From contig JAKSZT010020895.1 of the NCBI GenBank assembly GCA_026826555.1, positions 584,832 through 648,831 on the forward strand: a stretch of 64,000 nucleotides of DNA. The letters are read 5' to 3'. The DNA is from Tolypeutes matacus. Taxonomy: Eukaryota > Chordata > Mammalia > Cingulata > Chlamyphoridae. The translations under genes and the position numbers were made by a program. The notes below the pieces were generated by a model. That model was not told the DNA's origin and made no database searches. It saw only the letters and a list, made by a program, of their open reading frames with translations. Below, one piece after another: positions 48,396 to 61,080 of the stretch (position 1 is its first letter; each line of letters begins with the position of its first letter).

Positions 48396-49410
48396 ATCTA
48401 TGCTCATGTAGCAGCCTACGTTGAGCAAGATCTTTGGCAGACTTTTTCTGACTAGCTGCCTTCCCTATTTCCTATATTAACTTGCCTCTACTCTCCCCTC
48501 AGAGGGTTTACATGCTTATTGTTAAGGGGGAGCTGAAGGATGATGGTCATTCTTCTGTAGCTGTTTCCTTTTGGTTAGGGGCAGTGTTCCTTGCCTGATG
48601 GGGTGTGAAATTCTATGGTGATTCTATTGAGGATGTGGTGTGTCTGGCACCACAGTTGGAACTGTATGAAACCCACACATGACTAATACATTGTTCTGTA
48701 GGCATTGATTCTAAAGAATAAACTTTGAAAATGAATTAAGTATACAAAGAATTTTAACATGTTTAATATTCCTCTACATATGCACTTGGTATATAGGTAA
48801 AATCCACAAGTTTCTTTTTGAGCTGTTAATAGATTTTAGCTCCAGTTTTGTAATGCCATACATGTTGTCTTTCCATGGGAGCAGGCCATAATGCCAGTTG
48901 TGTTTGTTTAAGTTCTATGGACATTACTCTGGTAATTATTGGTCCACTTGTTGTGTCCTTCACAAAACCAGCATGCTGCTGCACTGGTGGTGCTGGAGGC
49001 AGTTGCCAGTGTTTCACTGGCCTGGTACATAGTGCCCTTTGTCACTATGAAAGAGAGCCAGTCTGGAAGAAGTTAATACCCATTGTAAATCTGGCTCTAT
49101 TGAGACATTGCTGGGTGCTACAGGAGTCTGAAACAGCAATCTACTTTCCAACAATTTTGGGAGCATGTCCAGAGATGTGGTAGATACTTTTATTGTTTTA
49201 GGGGTTATAGTGACTGACCTAGCTAATAACTCAAATGGAGAGGCAGTATGAAGGTTACTGGGGACCTGGTTTGAATACACAAAAGAGTTAGACAATACTG
49301 AACTCTATCTTTTTAAATTTTTACAGACTTTCTCAATACTTCCAAAGTGGTTTATAACATATTAAATGAACTATTGTTTTTAGTACTTACTTTTTACTTC
49401 TACATCGTTA
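48396..49410 (-). other. Unidentified protein-like region, perhaps ERV
   Basis: Two adjoining minus-strand stretches are open (49295-49014 and 49017-48826), overlapping by four bases in different frames, with balanced composition. I cannot match a gag, pol or env motif. The setting among LTRs makes an ERV relic plausible. Confidence 0.3.
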
Positions 49411-49415
49411 CCCTG

Positions 49416-49928
49416 TGTATTAGTCAGCCAAAGGAGTGCTAATGTGAAATACCAAAAATGGGTTGGTCTTTATAAAGGTATTTATTTGGGGTAGAAGTCC
49501 ACAGATACCAGGCCATAAAGCATTAAGGTTCTTCTCTCACCACAGTCCATTGCCACGTGTTAGAGCAAGGCAGTTACTGGTGTTTGCCAGGGTTCAGGCT
49601 TCTGGGGTTCCTCTCTTCCTGGGGCTGCGTTTCTCTCTGGGCTTAGCTCCTCTTTCCTCCACAAGTTCAGCTGTAGACGATCAGGCGAACTGCTTGCTTC
49701 TCTTCTCCTGGGACCTTCTTTCCAACATCAAAACTGCTTCTCAAAAGACTGCTTCTCAAAATACTGCTTCAACTGTCCTTTGCCTTGCCTTTTATATTTG
49801 ATTCCCCACCCACCAAGGGGTGGGGCTCAACATCCTAATCCTAATCTAATCATGCCCAGATTAACAGATCAGTTTACAAGCATGATTCAATTATATTTTT
49901 GGAATTCATAATACATCAGACTGCCACA
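49416..49928 (-). mobile_element. Solo LTR, ERVL-like family A
   Basis: Perfect 5-bp TSD ccctg (49411-49415 and 49929-49933). Minus-strand TGTGGCAGTCTGATG to TGACTAATACA. Same family as 7397, 24270 and 42019. Confidence 0.92.
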
Positions 49929-50129
49929 CCCTGGTAACATTAATTAACAGATATTTTACTTTAGAAGTACAGGGGGGAAAAACCTACTTTCTCCATTATT
50001 TTATGAAAACCTAAACTTCTTAATAGAATCAAGATTGTTTTTCCTCTACCATCACTTTAATATGCAGTTTGAGGTGGCCTCTGAAAGGTTTTCCCATTAT
50101 GAAGTTACTTTTTGTTATCATTAATATCA

Positions 50130-50404
50130 GTTTAGGTTTCTTATTAATAATGGATTCCTGGAACAAAGCTATTTCATAAGAGAGTTTCTGCCAGGGTCAC
50201 ATGAAGCAGACTAATGGGGTCTGGTAATGTAATTTTAGGAAATGTACAACCTGGGGAAAATTACAGAATACAATACCATCTGTATGTTCTTTTCCCTCTG
50301 AGGAGGTTCATTAATCTTTCACTTTTGTCTGAGACATGCAGGCAGGTACATGTTGCATGATTTGTTTCCTTTAAGGAGGGGGACCCAGGCCTTGGGCTCC
50401 TACA
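50130..50404 (-). mobile_element. LTR family B, truncated
   Basis: Aligns with 48135-48395 ('gtcacatgaagcag...ggggtctggtaatg...tttgtttcctttaaggaggg'). The left (3') part of the LTR is missing. Confidence 0.7.
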
Positions 50405-50572
50405 ACCCCCTATTACAATATTTGGAAATTTTCTATTTCCCCCTGTAGAATTAACATTACTTTATTTATATCACTCAAAGCAGAGATATGTGAGGAATAG
50501 CTCGATACTAAGGATAAATAGTTCATAAGACCTCATATCTGTTTTGGGGATGTGGAGTGAATTGTTATACAG

Positions 50573-51252
50573 TGTGTTGCGGGAAAACAGGCTCAGGAAC
50601 ATCAGAAGCTTTTAGCAAATGACCACTTTATTACTTAGACACAGCACAAAGGATCCAAAAGGGCAAAGAAAAAGAAACCCTTTTGGCTGGTCCCAAGGGA
50701 GGCCAACTGCTCAACAGGGTCAGAAGATGGTGGCTCTGCACACCCATCTACGTGTTGGAGATTAGAAACATCTGTGCTTCCTTGAGATTTAGGTTTCTAA
50801 ACAAGAGTTAAGACTTAAAAATTAACTATGATTACTAAATCATGATTTAGATGACTTTATACTTCCAGTAAATTATAAATTACCCAGTTTGTTAACTGAA
50901 ATTTCTGAAACTACCTAGACAGACCTTGCCCTTTGTATATGGCCATTTCCTACTAAAAACCTCATTGTGATGATAAGCCCAGAGAGATATTATCTCTTTA
51001 TATGAACATTTCTATTGAAAGGGTAATTACTCCACCCTGCTCTCTTTAATATCCATATGAAAAATCTTGTAACTAACCTTTGTTCTGAACTTTCTTATCC
51101 CAGAACCTTGTGTCTTACCCTGATATGGTATCCCTCCCCCCAACCTGTTCAGCCCCTTAATGTTTATTGAAGAAGGAACTTGTGCCAGCTCCACCCCAAT
51201 TACTCATTAGCATAAACTTCTAGTTTATGCATGTAATAAAAGAATTACCACA
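50573..51252 (-). mobile_element. LTR-like element (ERV1-like)
   Basis: Minus-strand TGTGGTAATTCTTTTATTAC to CCCGCAACACA, about 680 bp. AATAAAGTGGTCATTTGC lies near its 3' end, as in class I LTRs. No matching TSD, primer-binding site or polypurine tract is visible, so whether it is solo is unclear. Confidence 0.6.
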
Positions 51253-53390
51253 GTTCTGGAAGGCAGTTTGGGGCCATATTCAATTGTTAATTAAGTTTTA
51301 TTCATCCTACACTTTAATATATTTTCTTTTAAAGAGTATATACATTAAAGCAATTTCCCCATTTAAATTTATTTAATAACATATTTCCCTAATATACAAT
51401 TTTAAATAATATTGTTTGTTAAAGATGACCATCACACAAATATTGTTGTTACCAAGAAATGGGATCCCTACCTGATATGCACTGAAGTCAATACCATGGC
51501 ATCAGGATTTTGAAAAAAAGAACGTTTTTGAGACAAGTTTAAATCTGTCTCCCCAATCCAAGAACTAAGGAATCCAAGAACTATAGGATGGAAACAAAGG
51601 TATGTGAAGACAGTGACAAGGGTTCAAGTGGTTGTTTATAGAACTGTTCATATATGATAGAATTATGCCTGTGAACTGGATTTTCCTTGTTGAAAGACCC
51701 CTTTCATTTTACTTGCTTCTGATTTTTGTTCCTATTGTGTCTCATAGGTCTTCTAAAGGACAAGAGTCTGTTTTCTGCAACAACATTATTAAGCATTAAT
51801 TATAATTGACATTAGAGAAATAAGCTTCAAGGTTGAGGACTTACTCATCAGCATTTTTACTTTTAAAAAGCAAGGCTCATATATTCCAGAATTTATTTTC
51901 ATAGGTCTTCTTGTTATAAATTAAATGGAATGTTTTCTAAAAGAGTGGATTTTAGTTTTATTAAGATTATGGCAGATGGATGGATTCCATAAATTTAACA
52001 AATTTTATTTTAATTAAACCATTTTTTCATCTCACCTTTCCTGACAATTGAGAATGGTAGGACAGGTAAACCCCTGGTTGATGGGTGAGGCCCTGCAATG
52101 CTCCCTGACCACAGTTTCAGTAAACTGGGTGCCCCTATTGCTTGAGAGAATAGCAGGAATTCCCGGGGGAATACCTAGATTTTCCCAGGTTGGAAAGTTT
52201 AGTAGTTTTTTGGTTTGTTTGTTTATTTTTTAAGTTACTCTGAGGGCAGTAGTAGCTTTGTGAAAAGTACCCAACACAAGGCTAATTCCAAAACACTTCC
52301 CTTGTGCTCATAACCTCCAATCCCCAGGCCCAGTAGAAAGTACTCCAAACTAAACTTACACTTCCTTCATCTTCTTGCACCCAACCTTTCCCCCATAGCT
52401 TCCTCAACTGGTTTCTTCATCCTAAGTAAGTGACTTAATTTATTTACCTTTAAACAACACATATAAAGTTTGAGATATCAAAGAAAAATTAGGAATCTAA
52501 TTTCTACAATATCTTGCATACTAAAAAAAATTTTTTTTTCAATGATGATTTTGGTCTTGGGAGGAGGGAAAGTTAGAATACCTTGGGTTTGGCCAAGGAC
52601 TAAGAGGAGGCCTTGTGTGCAGGATCGGTGCAATAGAAACAATGCAGCTAAATGGGTTGGAATAGTATTCAAAAAAGAGTGATATTTAAATTTTATTTCT
52701 TTGATGAAAAGGACAAAAATATGTTTGGAACTTACTTCCTTGTCCTGCATTGTAGAATCTGATTTTAAGATTTTCAAATGAGGGAGGTGGTGTTTAAGAA
52801 TGATAAGGTGGCTTTATTATGTATTAGAGCCCCTATACCCTCATTTCTAATTATTTCTATTAAGAGATCTATTTCACCTAAAGATGTGACTTGGACAATT
52901 GGAAAAGTTTCTGTCATTTCCCAGAGCAGCCCTAGCAGTTACATTGGAAGACACATTGCTTTCTTAGAGGGCAAGGAGCATTAAGGGACTTGTCACTATT
53001 TTTGAGAAGTTTTAGGAAGTTTCCTTTACAATGTATAGGTTATTGAAAGTGATTATAAGGACCAGTTATTTGAATCTTTGTAACTAGAGGGTTTACTGGG
53101 GTTTGTTTAGCTGACATTTTAGCTTGGCAGGATATTAATTTCTCAGTTTTTTGAAGATGCAGTTTAATTGGGATTTAAGACTGTTTTTACTTTGGAACTA
53201 TTAGAAGTTTACTTTATTTAATTTCTGGAATTTTAGGAGTTTAATATATATGAACTTATTAATCTTTAAGCAATTTGAACAGCGCTTTTTTAAGAATTGT
53301 TTTATTTGTTAATTTTGTATTACCATCGGAAGGTAAGAAAATATACATCAAACAGACAGACATAAATGAAAAGCTTATAGTTCAATTAAA
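51253..53390 (-). other. Unassigned, possible decayed ERV interior
   Basis: Minus-strand frames are protein-like around 52480-52980. A CFYC-x4-H pattern (near 52625-52650) resembles the first part of a gag zinc knuckle, but the final Cys position is a stop. No RT or integrase motif is seen. Confidence 0.3.
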
Positions 53391-53625
53391 AATCTTTATG
53401 CATGAGTCGGAGCAGCAGAGTAAGGAGCTCCTGGAGTCAGCTTGTGCTACACAGCAGTTAGTAATCACCCAGAGCTATTTAAAGCACCTGTTTGGGAGCC
53501 CCAGGTGACCAGAAGATCATCCTGCAACATCCTTGAAAGTATGACAGGAGGAGACTGCCCATCTGCAGAGAGGATTCATGAGTAGGGCCCTCCACACCAC
53601 AGAGGTGGGTGCTTATGGTGCAGGT

Positions 53626-54400
53626 CACCTCAGGAGCTATTCTGTGCCTGGAGTTGGATGCTCCATTTCCCAAAAAACGGGGAAGAAGACACGGTGTGAC
53701 ACTGACTTCAACTATTGATTAGTAAATTAGGTGGGCTAAAGTAGAATCCTAAGAATAGCTAAATCTTAGGCTTGTCCAGGTCAGAGGGAGGCCAGTAGCC
53801 AGCATTTTGTCTCCGCCTCTGGCATGAGGGGAAGCAGGGCTGATTGAAAATCACAATGCTGGTAGGGATCGGCTTCTTTCCACCCAGATGGGATTGCAGC
53901 TCTAGCCTAAACCTCAGCTCCACCTCTGGCAGGGAGGAAGCTGGAGAGACCTGTACCCCCTCTCTGGGAAACTGCAAGCTATGTCACAGAGGCCAGTGAC
54001 CATCTTACTCTAGCTGTGGCAGCCACCTCAGGAGCTAGTCCGTGGCTGGAGTTAGAAGATTCATTTCCCATAAACAGTGGAGGAAGAGACAGTTGTCCAC
54101 TGACTTTAGCTACTAATTTGTGGACTTGGCTGGCAAAATTATAATCATAGAAACAGCTAGTGTTTGAGCCTGTCTAAGTTGGAAAGAGTCCCATAACCAC
54201 TGTTTTGACTCCGCCCTCAGCATGAGGGGAAGCCTGGCTGACTGAAAAGCTAGTGAAGTTACGGACTGGCTTCTTTCTGCCAAGATCAGACTGCAGCCCT
54301 AGCTGAGTCTCCAGCCTCTCCTCTAGCAGATAGGAAGCTGGAGGGATCTGCACCAGGCTCTCTAGGCAAGTGCAGGTGCTCTCTGCCAGCACAGATGCAA
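53626..54400 (+). repeat. Two ~0.4-kb tandem units in LINE-1 5' UTR
   Basis: Units begin 'cacctcaggagcta' at 53626 and 54024, a period of 398 bp. They align through 'gcatgaggggaagc', 'ggcttctttc' and 'gaagctggag' blocks. The second unit runs on to about 54400. Confidence 0.85.
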
Positions 54401-54419
54401 TAGTCGGACACCTGAGGCT

Positions 54420-55490
54420 CCATCACCACAGCCCAATACGATAGGAGAGGAGATGGGTATCCTAAGCTCTCAGAGCAATGGCAAGCATTTTCAGCCCACA
54501 CTAACTGGTTTCTTGAACACCTTCAAGTCTATCTCCAACTGTTCACCCATATGATAGAAGGGGACTGGTGTTCCCACAGCCTCTCATGGCACCTGTGTGT
54601 GTTTTTGGCCTCCACAAACATGACCGTTGGGTACCTGTGCCTATACCCTCTTCCCCAATGGGACAGGAGATGGACTGTGTTTGCCCAGCTTCTCTGGAAA
54701 ACTGCAGGTGCTTTTGACCCACACAGCCTGGACTGATGGGTCCTTGTGGATCCACACTCACACTCCAATAGGAAAGGAGGGGGATGGTGTTTCCACAGCC
54801 TTTTGGGCAACAGCAGACAATTTTGGCCTGCATGGACTGTACTGTTGAATGCCTATCTATCCACCCCCCATCCCCAATAGGATAGGAGGGGTCTGGTGAC
54901 TCCACAGCCTCTCTGGACAATAGAGGGTACTTTCAGCCTACAGGAACTGAACTATTCAGTGCCTGTGGGTCCAACCCCATGTCTAAATAGGATAAGAAAG
55001 GGCTGGTGTTTCCTCAGCCTCTCCCAGTAATGGCAGATACTTTTGGCCTACAGGGACTGGGCTGTTGGGCATTGGTGATTCTGTTCCCACCCTGTAAAAG
55101 ACAGAAGGAACAGTACTCCCTCAGCCTTTCAGGGCAACTACAGATATATTTGGCCCACATGGATTAGATTTTTGGGCCCTCCAGAAGGTCCATTCCCACC
55201 CTTGTTAGGGAGAGGGTCTGGTTCTATGTCAGTTTACCTGAGCAACTGTGGTCAAGCTGGACCCACACAGCATAAATTCCTTCCCACAACTATAGCTTCA
55301 TCCCTGCCCAAGGTAAGGGAAGAGGGTGTGAAGCTTCATCAGTCTCTCTGGGCAACTACAGACAGTCTTGTCCTCACCAACTTGGATTATTATACACAGC
55401 TGCAGCTCTGTCCATACCCCTGACAGAAGAGAAAGGTGGGAGAAGCTTCAAAAATTCCTGGGACAATGTGGGCACCTTCAGCCTCCATAG
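54420..55490 (+). repeat. Degenerate ~108-bp tandem array in LINE-1 5' UTR
   Basis: About nine units share the pattern 'ccaataggataggag...ctggtgtt(t/c)ccacagcctctc(t)gg..aac..cag...tttggcc..ca..gactg', spaced at about 105-112 bp. Frames crossing it on both strands are repeat artefacts. Likely the promoter/5' UTR part before ORF1. Confidence 0.8.
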
Positions 55491-55658
55491 CTTACAGCAC
55501 CAACTACATCCACAACTCCTACTACATGATGATCAAGAGAGAAAAGAAAAGAAAACTTTAAACTAAAGGGAAAAACTATACCCAGAATAAATACATCTAG
55601 CAAGCAGATGTGAAAACCCCAACAAAAAATTACAAACCATACTAAGAAACAGGAAGAT

Positions 55659-56580
55659 ATGGCCCAGTTAAAGGAACAAGATAAGCCTGCAGATGACATA
55701 AAGGAGTTGAGACAACTAATCATAGATGTTCAAAGAAATCTCCTTAATAAATTCAATGAGATGGCTAAAGAGATTAAGGATATTAAGAAGACACTGGGGG
55801 AGCACAAAAAAAAAATTTAAAGAATACATATAAAAATAGCAAACTTTATGGCAATGTAAGGTGCAATAAATGAAATGAAAAATACATTGGAGACATACAA
55901 CAGCAGATTTCAGGAAGCAGAAGAAAAGATCGGTTAACTTGAATACATGGCCTCTGAAAGCAAACATAAAAAATAACAGATGAAGAAAAGAATGGAAAAT
56001 ATTGAACAGGGTCTCAGGGAACTAAATGACAGCAAGAGATGTGCACACACACATGTAATGGGTGTCCCAGAAGGAGAAGAGAGGGAAAAAGGGGCAGAAG
56101 GAATGTTTGAAGAAATAATGGTAGAAAATTTCCCAACCCTATTGAAGGATATAGATATCCATGTCCAAGAAGCACAACATATTCCCATCTGAATAAATCC
56201 AAATAGACCAACTCTGAGACACACACTAATCATAATGTCAAATGCCAAAGACAAAGAGAGAATTCTGAGAACAGCAAGAGAAAAGCAATGCATGACATAT
56301 AACAGATACCCAATAAGATTAACTACTGATTTCTTATCAGAGACCATGGAGGCAAAAGACAGTAGTATGAAATATTTAATATACTGCAAGAGAAAAACTG
56401 CCAGCCAAGAATTTGATATTCCGCAACTATATCTTTCAAAAATGAGGGTGTGTTTAGAATATTCACAGATAAACAGAAACTGAGAGAGTTTATAACAAAA
56501 AGACTGGCTTTGCAGGAAATACTAAAGGGAGTGTTACAACCTGAAAAGAAAAGACAGGAGAGAGAGGCTAGGAAGAGAGT
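55659..56580 (+). pseudogene. LINE-1 ORF1 relic
   Basis: The ATG at 55659 opens a coiled-coil-like N-terminus (repeated Leu/Ile with Lys/Glu) and runs to a stop near 55818. More stops follow near 55857, 55935 and 55977. GVPEGEERE near 56060 and AKDKERILRTAREK near 56240 are the conserved ORF1 blocks, matching 18-330 of the first LINE-1. It encodes no full protein. Confidence 0.85.
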
Positions 56581-56689
56581 CTAGAAATAATGACTGTATC
56601 AGTAACAGTAACTAAAAGTGTCAAAAAAGTAGTGAAAATAAAATGGCAGATAAAACCCAAAGATTAAAATGGATGAAATAAAAACTGCC

Positions 56690-59600
56690 TTTACAGTAAT
56701 AACATTGAATGTTAATGAATTAAACTCTCCAATCAAAAGACACAGACTGGTAAAATGGATAAGAAAATATGAGCCATCTATATCCTGTCTGCAAGAGACT
56801 CACCTTAGATCCAAGTATACCAATAGATTGAAAGTGAAACATTGAAAAAGTTATTCTATGCATGCAGTAACCGAAAACAAAACAAAACAAAACAAAACTG
56901 GGGTAGCTATACATAGATGTTACAGACTTTAAAAGCAAAGTTTTATTAGAGACAAGGAAGGACATTACATATTAATAAAAGGGATGATTCTCTAGGAAGA
57001 AATAACAGTCTTAAATGTATATGCATATAATCAGGATACCCCAAGATACATGAAGCAAACACTGGCAAAACAGAAGGAAGAAATAGACATCTCTACAATA
57101 ATAGTTGGAAAATTCAGTACACCACTCTCAGAATTGGATAGAACATCTGGGAAGAGGACTAATAAAGAAACAGAGAGCTTGAATAATATGATAAATGGAC
57201 TAAACCTAATAGACAGATACAGAACATTGCACCCCAAAACAGAAGGATATGCATTCTTTTCAAGTGTTCATGGATCTTTCTTCAGGATAGACCATATGTT
57301 GAGTCATAAAACATATCTCAATAAATTCAACAAAATCAAAATTATACAAAGCACTTCTTCTGATCATAATGGATAAAGTTGGAAATCAATCAGCAGCAGA
57401 AAAAGGGAAAATTCACATATATATGGTGACTAAACAAAACACTCTTAAATAATCAGTAAGTCTAAGAAGACATTTTAAGAGTAATCAGTAAATATCTTGA
57501 GATGAATGACAATAACACAACATATAAGAACCTATGGGGACTCTCTCTGCCTAGAGGAGCCTGCAACCAAATCTTGGTGTGTATTTCCACCTTTTTCTCC
57601 CATTTCTCAGCAAGCTCTGTTCTTTCCGCTATTTCCCAATAAATTCTTTTTACTGACCTAACTAAATGTGCGTGTTCTTAACTACATTTAAGCAACATTG
57701 CCAAGAACCTAGAGGAATCCAAAGCTTCCCCATGTTCATTTAGTAAGTCAGCCAGGAGAAAGATAAGTGAGTGGTGCTCCCTGATGCTCACTGGAAACTG
57801 GTGAGTTTTAAGGCCTATCTGTGCTCTCTTTTAGTTATGCCATTTCAAAGAGGATTAATGGCTAGGGGGTTCCTGGATAAGCTCTCAAAGGACATAAACT
57901 CAGTATCCCCAGACTTCTGGTTTCCTCTGTGGGGATGGTAAGGGCCAATCCCCATGCCATGGAGGTCCAAGGAAGTCCTGGGTGGTGGGTGAAGCCACCC
58001 TTGAGAACTGACTAGACACATGGCCTAACTAAAGCAGGACTCCACAGAGAGTTTATCAGAGTCTTTTCTAAGTTCAGAATGGCTATCACCCAATGTATTG
58101 TTTCCTTAGATCGCTAGTTACCTCCTTTTAATTAAAAGTGTATTTGATATTCAAAAACAAAAACAAAAATCTATGAGATGCAACAAAGGCAGTGTTGAGA
58201 GGAAAGTTTATAGCCCTCAATGCTTACATTAAAGATTAAATAACTAAAAATCAATGACCTAACTACACAGCTAAAGGAACTAGAAATGAGCTGCAAACTA
58301 ATCCCAAAGCAAGTAGAAGGAATGAGATAAAGAAATCATAGCAGAAATAAATGTAATCGGGAACAACAACAACAACAAAAACAATAGAGTGAATTAACAA
58401 AACCAAAAGTTGGTCCTTTAAGAAGATTAGCAAAATCAACAAACCCTTAGCGAGACAGACTAATAAAAAAAGAGAGATGATGCAAATAAATGAAATAAAA
58501 AAATGATAACAGGAATATTACTACTGACCCCATAGAAAGAAGAGCAACCATATGATGATACTATGATCAACTTTATGCCAAAATACTAGACAATGTAGAT
58601 GAAATGGAAAAATTCCTAGAAATATACAAACAACCTAAACTGAATCTAGAAGAAACAGAAGACCTCAACAAACCAATCACAAGTAAAGAGATTGAAACAG
58701 TCATTAAAGAGCTTCCCAAAATGAAAGGCCTAGGATCACATCGTTTCACAGGCGAGTTCTACCAAGCAATCAAAGAAGATTGAATACTAATCTTACTCAA
58801 CTCTTCAAAAAAATTGAACAAGGAGAAACACTACCAAACTCATTCTATGAAGCCAATATTAATTTAATACCAAAGCCAGATAAAAATATTACAAAAAAAT
58901 AAAAGTACAGACTCATATATCTAATGAATACAGATGCAAAAACCCTCATTAAAATACTTGCTAATTGATTCCAGCAACACAACAAAATAATTATTCATCA
59001 TGTTTAAGTGGGTTTTATAGCAGGCATGCAGGGTGGTTCAACACAAGAAAATCAATCAGCATAATACACCACATTAATAAATCAAAGAAAAAACATCACA
59101 TGATCTTATTGATTGATGCAGAAAAAAACATTTGACAAAATACAGCATCCTTTCTAGATAAAAAATACTACAAAAGATAGAGATTGAAGGAAATTTTCTC
59201 AAAATGATAAAGGCCTTATGTGAAAAACCCACAGCTAACATTGTACTCAATGGGAAAAGACTGAAAGCTTTCTCATTGAGGTCAGGGACAACACAGGATG
59301 TCCATTTTCACCACTGTTGTTCAATATAGTGCTAGAGGTTCTATCTAGAGAAATCAGTAAAGAAAAAGAAATAAAAGGCATCCAAACTGGAAAGGAAGAA
59401 GTAAATTTTTCACTGTTCACACTTGATATGATCCTATATCTAGAAAGTCTCAAAAAATGTATAACAAATCTGCTAGAAGCTAATAATCAATTTAATTGAG
59501 TGTCAGGATGCAAGATCAATAAGCAAACATCATTGATGTATCTATACTCTAGTAATATGCAATCTGAAGAGTAAATCAGGAAAAAAATTATGTTTACTAA

Positions 59601-61080
59601 AGCAACTAAAATAATCAAATATTTAGAAATACATTTAACAAAGGATGTAAAGCACTTGTATTCAGAAAATGTAATTCATTGCTAAAAGAAATGAAAAAGA
59701 CCTAAATAATTGGAAGAACATTCCATGCTCATAGATTGGATTACTAAATATCATTAAGATGTCAATTCTACCCAAATTGATATACAGATCCCAGTGAAAA
59801 TTCCACCAGCATTTTTTAAATGAATGGAAAACACAATTATCAAATTTATCTGGAAGAGAAAGAGGCTCCAAATAGCCAAAAACACTTAAAAAGGAAAAAT
59901 GAAGTTGGAGGACTCTCACTTCCAGACTTTAAATCATATTGCCTTGCTACATTAGTAAAAAAAAACAAAAAAAACAACAGCATGCTCTTGGTACAAAGAT
60001 AGACACATAAACCAGTGGAACTGAATTGATGGTTCAGAAACAGACCCTCACATCTATGGCCAAATGATTTTTGCTAAGCCTGTCAAACCCATCCAGCTGG
60101 GGCAAAACGCCTATTCAACAAATGGTGTTGGCAGAACTGGACATCCATAGCCAAAAGAAAGAAAGAAGACCCCTATCTCACACCTTATACAAAAATTAAC
60201 TCAAAATGGATCAAAGACTTAAAGCTCCTAGAAGAAAATGTAGGAAAACGTCTTCAAGACCTAGTGGTAGGTCGCAGATTCTTAAATCTTAAACTGAAAT
60301 CATGAGCAAAAAAAGAAACATGGATAAATGGTACCTCCTCAAACTTAAATACTTCTGTGATTCAAAGGATTGCATCAAGAAGGTAAAAAGGCAGTCCACA
60401 CAAAGAAAGAAAATATTTGGAAACCAATATCCAATAAGGATTTGATTTGCATTCTATATAAAGAGATCATACAACTCCACAATTAAAGAGCAAGCAATCC
60501 AATTTTAAAAATGGGAAAATATTTAAATAGACATTTCTCCAAATAGGAAATACAAATGGACAAAAAGCACATGAACAAATGTTCCATATCACTAACTATT
60601 AGGGAAATGCAAATCAAAACAATGAGATATTTTCTAACAGCACATAGAATGACCATTATTGAAAAAACAGACAATGATAAGTGCTGGAGAAGATACGGAG
60701 AAATAGGAACACTCCTTCACTGTTGGTGGGATTGTAAAATGGTGTAGCCTGTGTGGAAGAGAGTTTGGCAGTTTCTCAGGTACTAAATATAGAACTGCCA
60801 GATGATCCAGCAATTCCTCTACTAGGAATATATCCAGAAGAACCAAAAACTTTGACACAAACAGACATCTGCACACTGATGTTCATAGCAGTGTAATTCA
60901 CAATTGCCAAAAGATGGAAACCACCCAAGTGTCCATCAAGCAATAAATAGATAAACAAAATTTGTATATACATATGATGGAATAGTATGCTGCTGTAAGA
61001 AGAAATGAAATTGGGACACATATGATAACATGGATGAATCTTGAAGATACCATACTAAGTGAAGTAAGCCAGACATAAAA
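56690..61080 (+). pseudogene. LINE-1 ORF2 relic, catalytic residues lost
   Basis: Endonuclease wording starts near 56700 (the NVNELNSPIKRHRL region). The conserved GDFNTPLS reads GKFSTPLS near 57105-57130, losing the catalytic Asp and Asn. The RT FADD box reads FTLD near 59415. The C-terminal HCWWDC block survives near 60720. Stops and shifts are frequent, and the insertion at 57541-58169 splits the linker. Longest surviving open stretch 57050-57376. Confidence 0.9.
57541..58169 (+). mobile_element. A-tailed insertion with LTR R/U5-like start
   Basis: LINE-1 ORF2 breaks at 'aacctatgggga' (57529-57540) and resumes after 'aaaatctatgaga' (58166-58178), giving an imperfect ~12-bp TSD. The insert begins ctctctctgcctagagg, contains AATAAA at 57648-57653 within a U/C-rich R-like segment, and ends with an (A3-5C)n tail at 58152-58169. 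This looks like a reverse-transcribed ERV RNA moved by LINE-1, starting in R. The interior is non-coding in my reading. Confidence 0.6.

Noticed and set aside
54529..54920. Overlapping minus-strand frames of 93 and 125 codons with Cys/His/Trp-rich composition
   Set aside because: They cross the ~108-bp tandem array of a LINE-1 5' UTR in antisense. The periodic composition follows the repeat.
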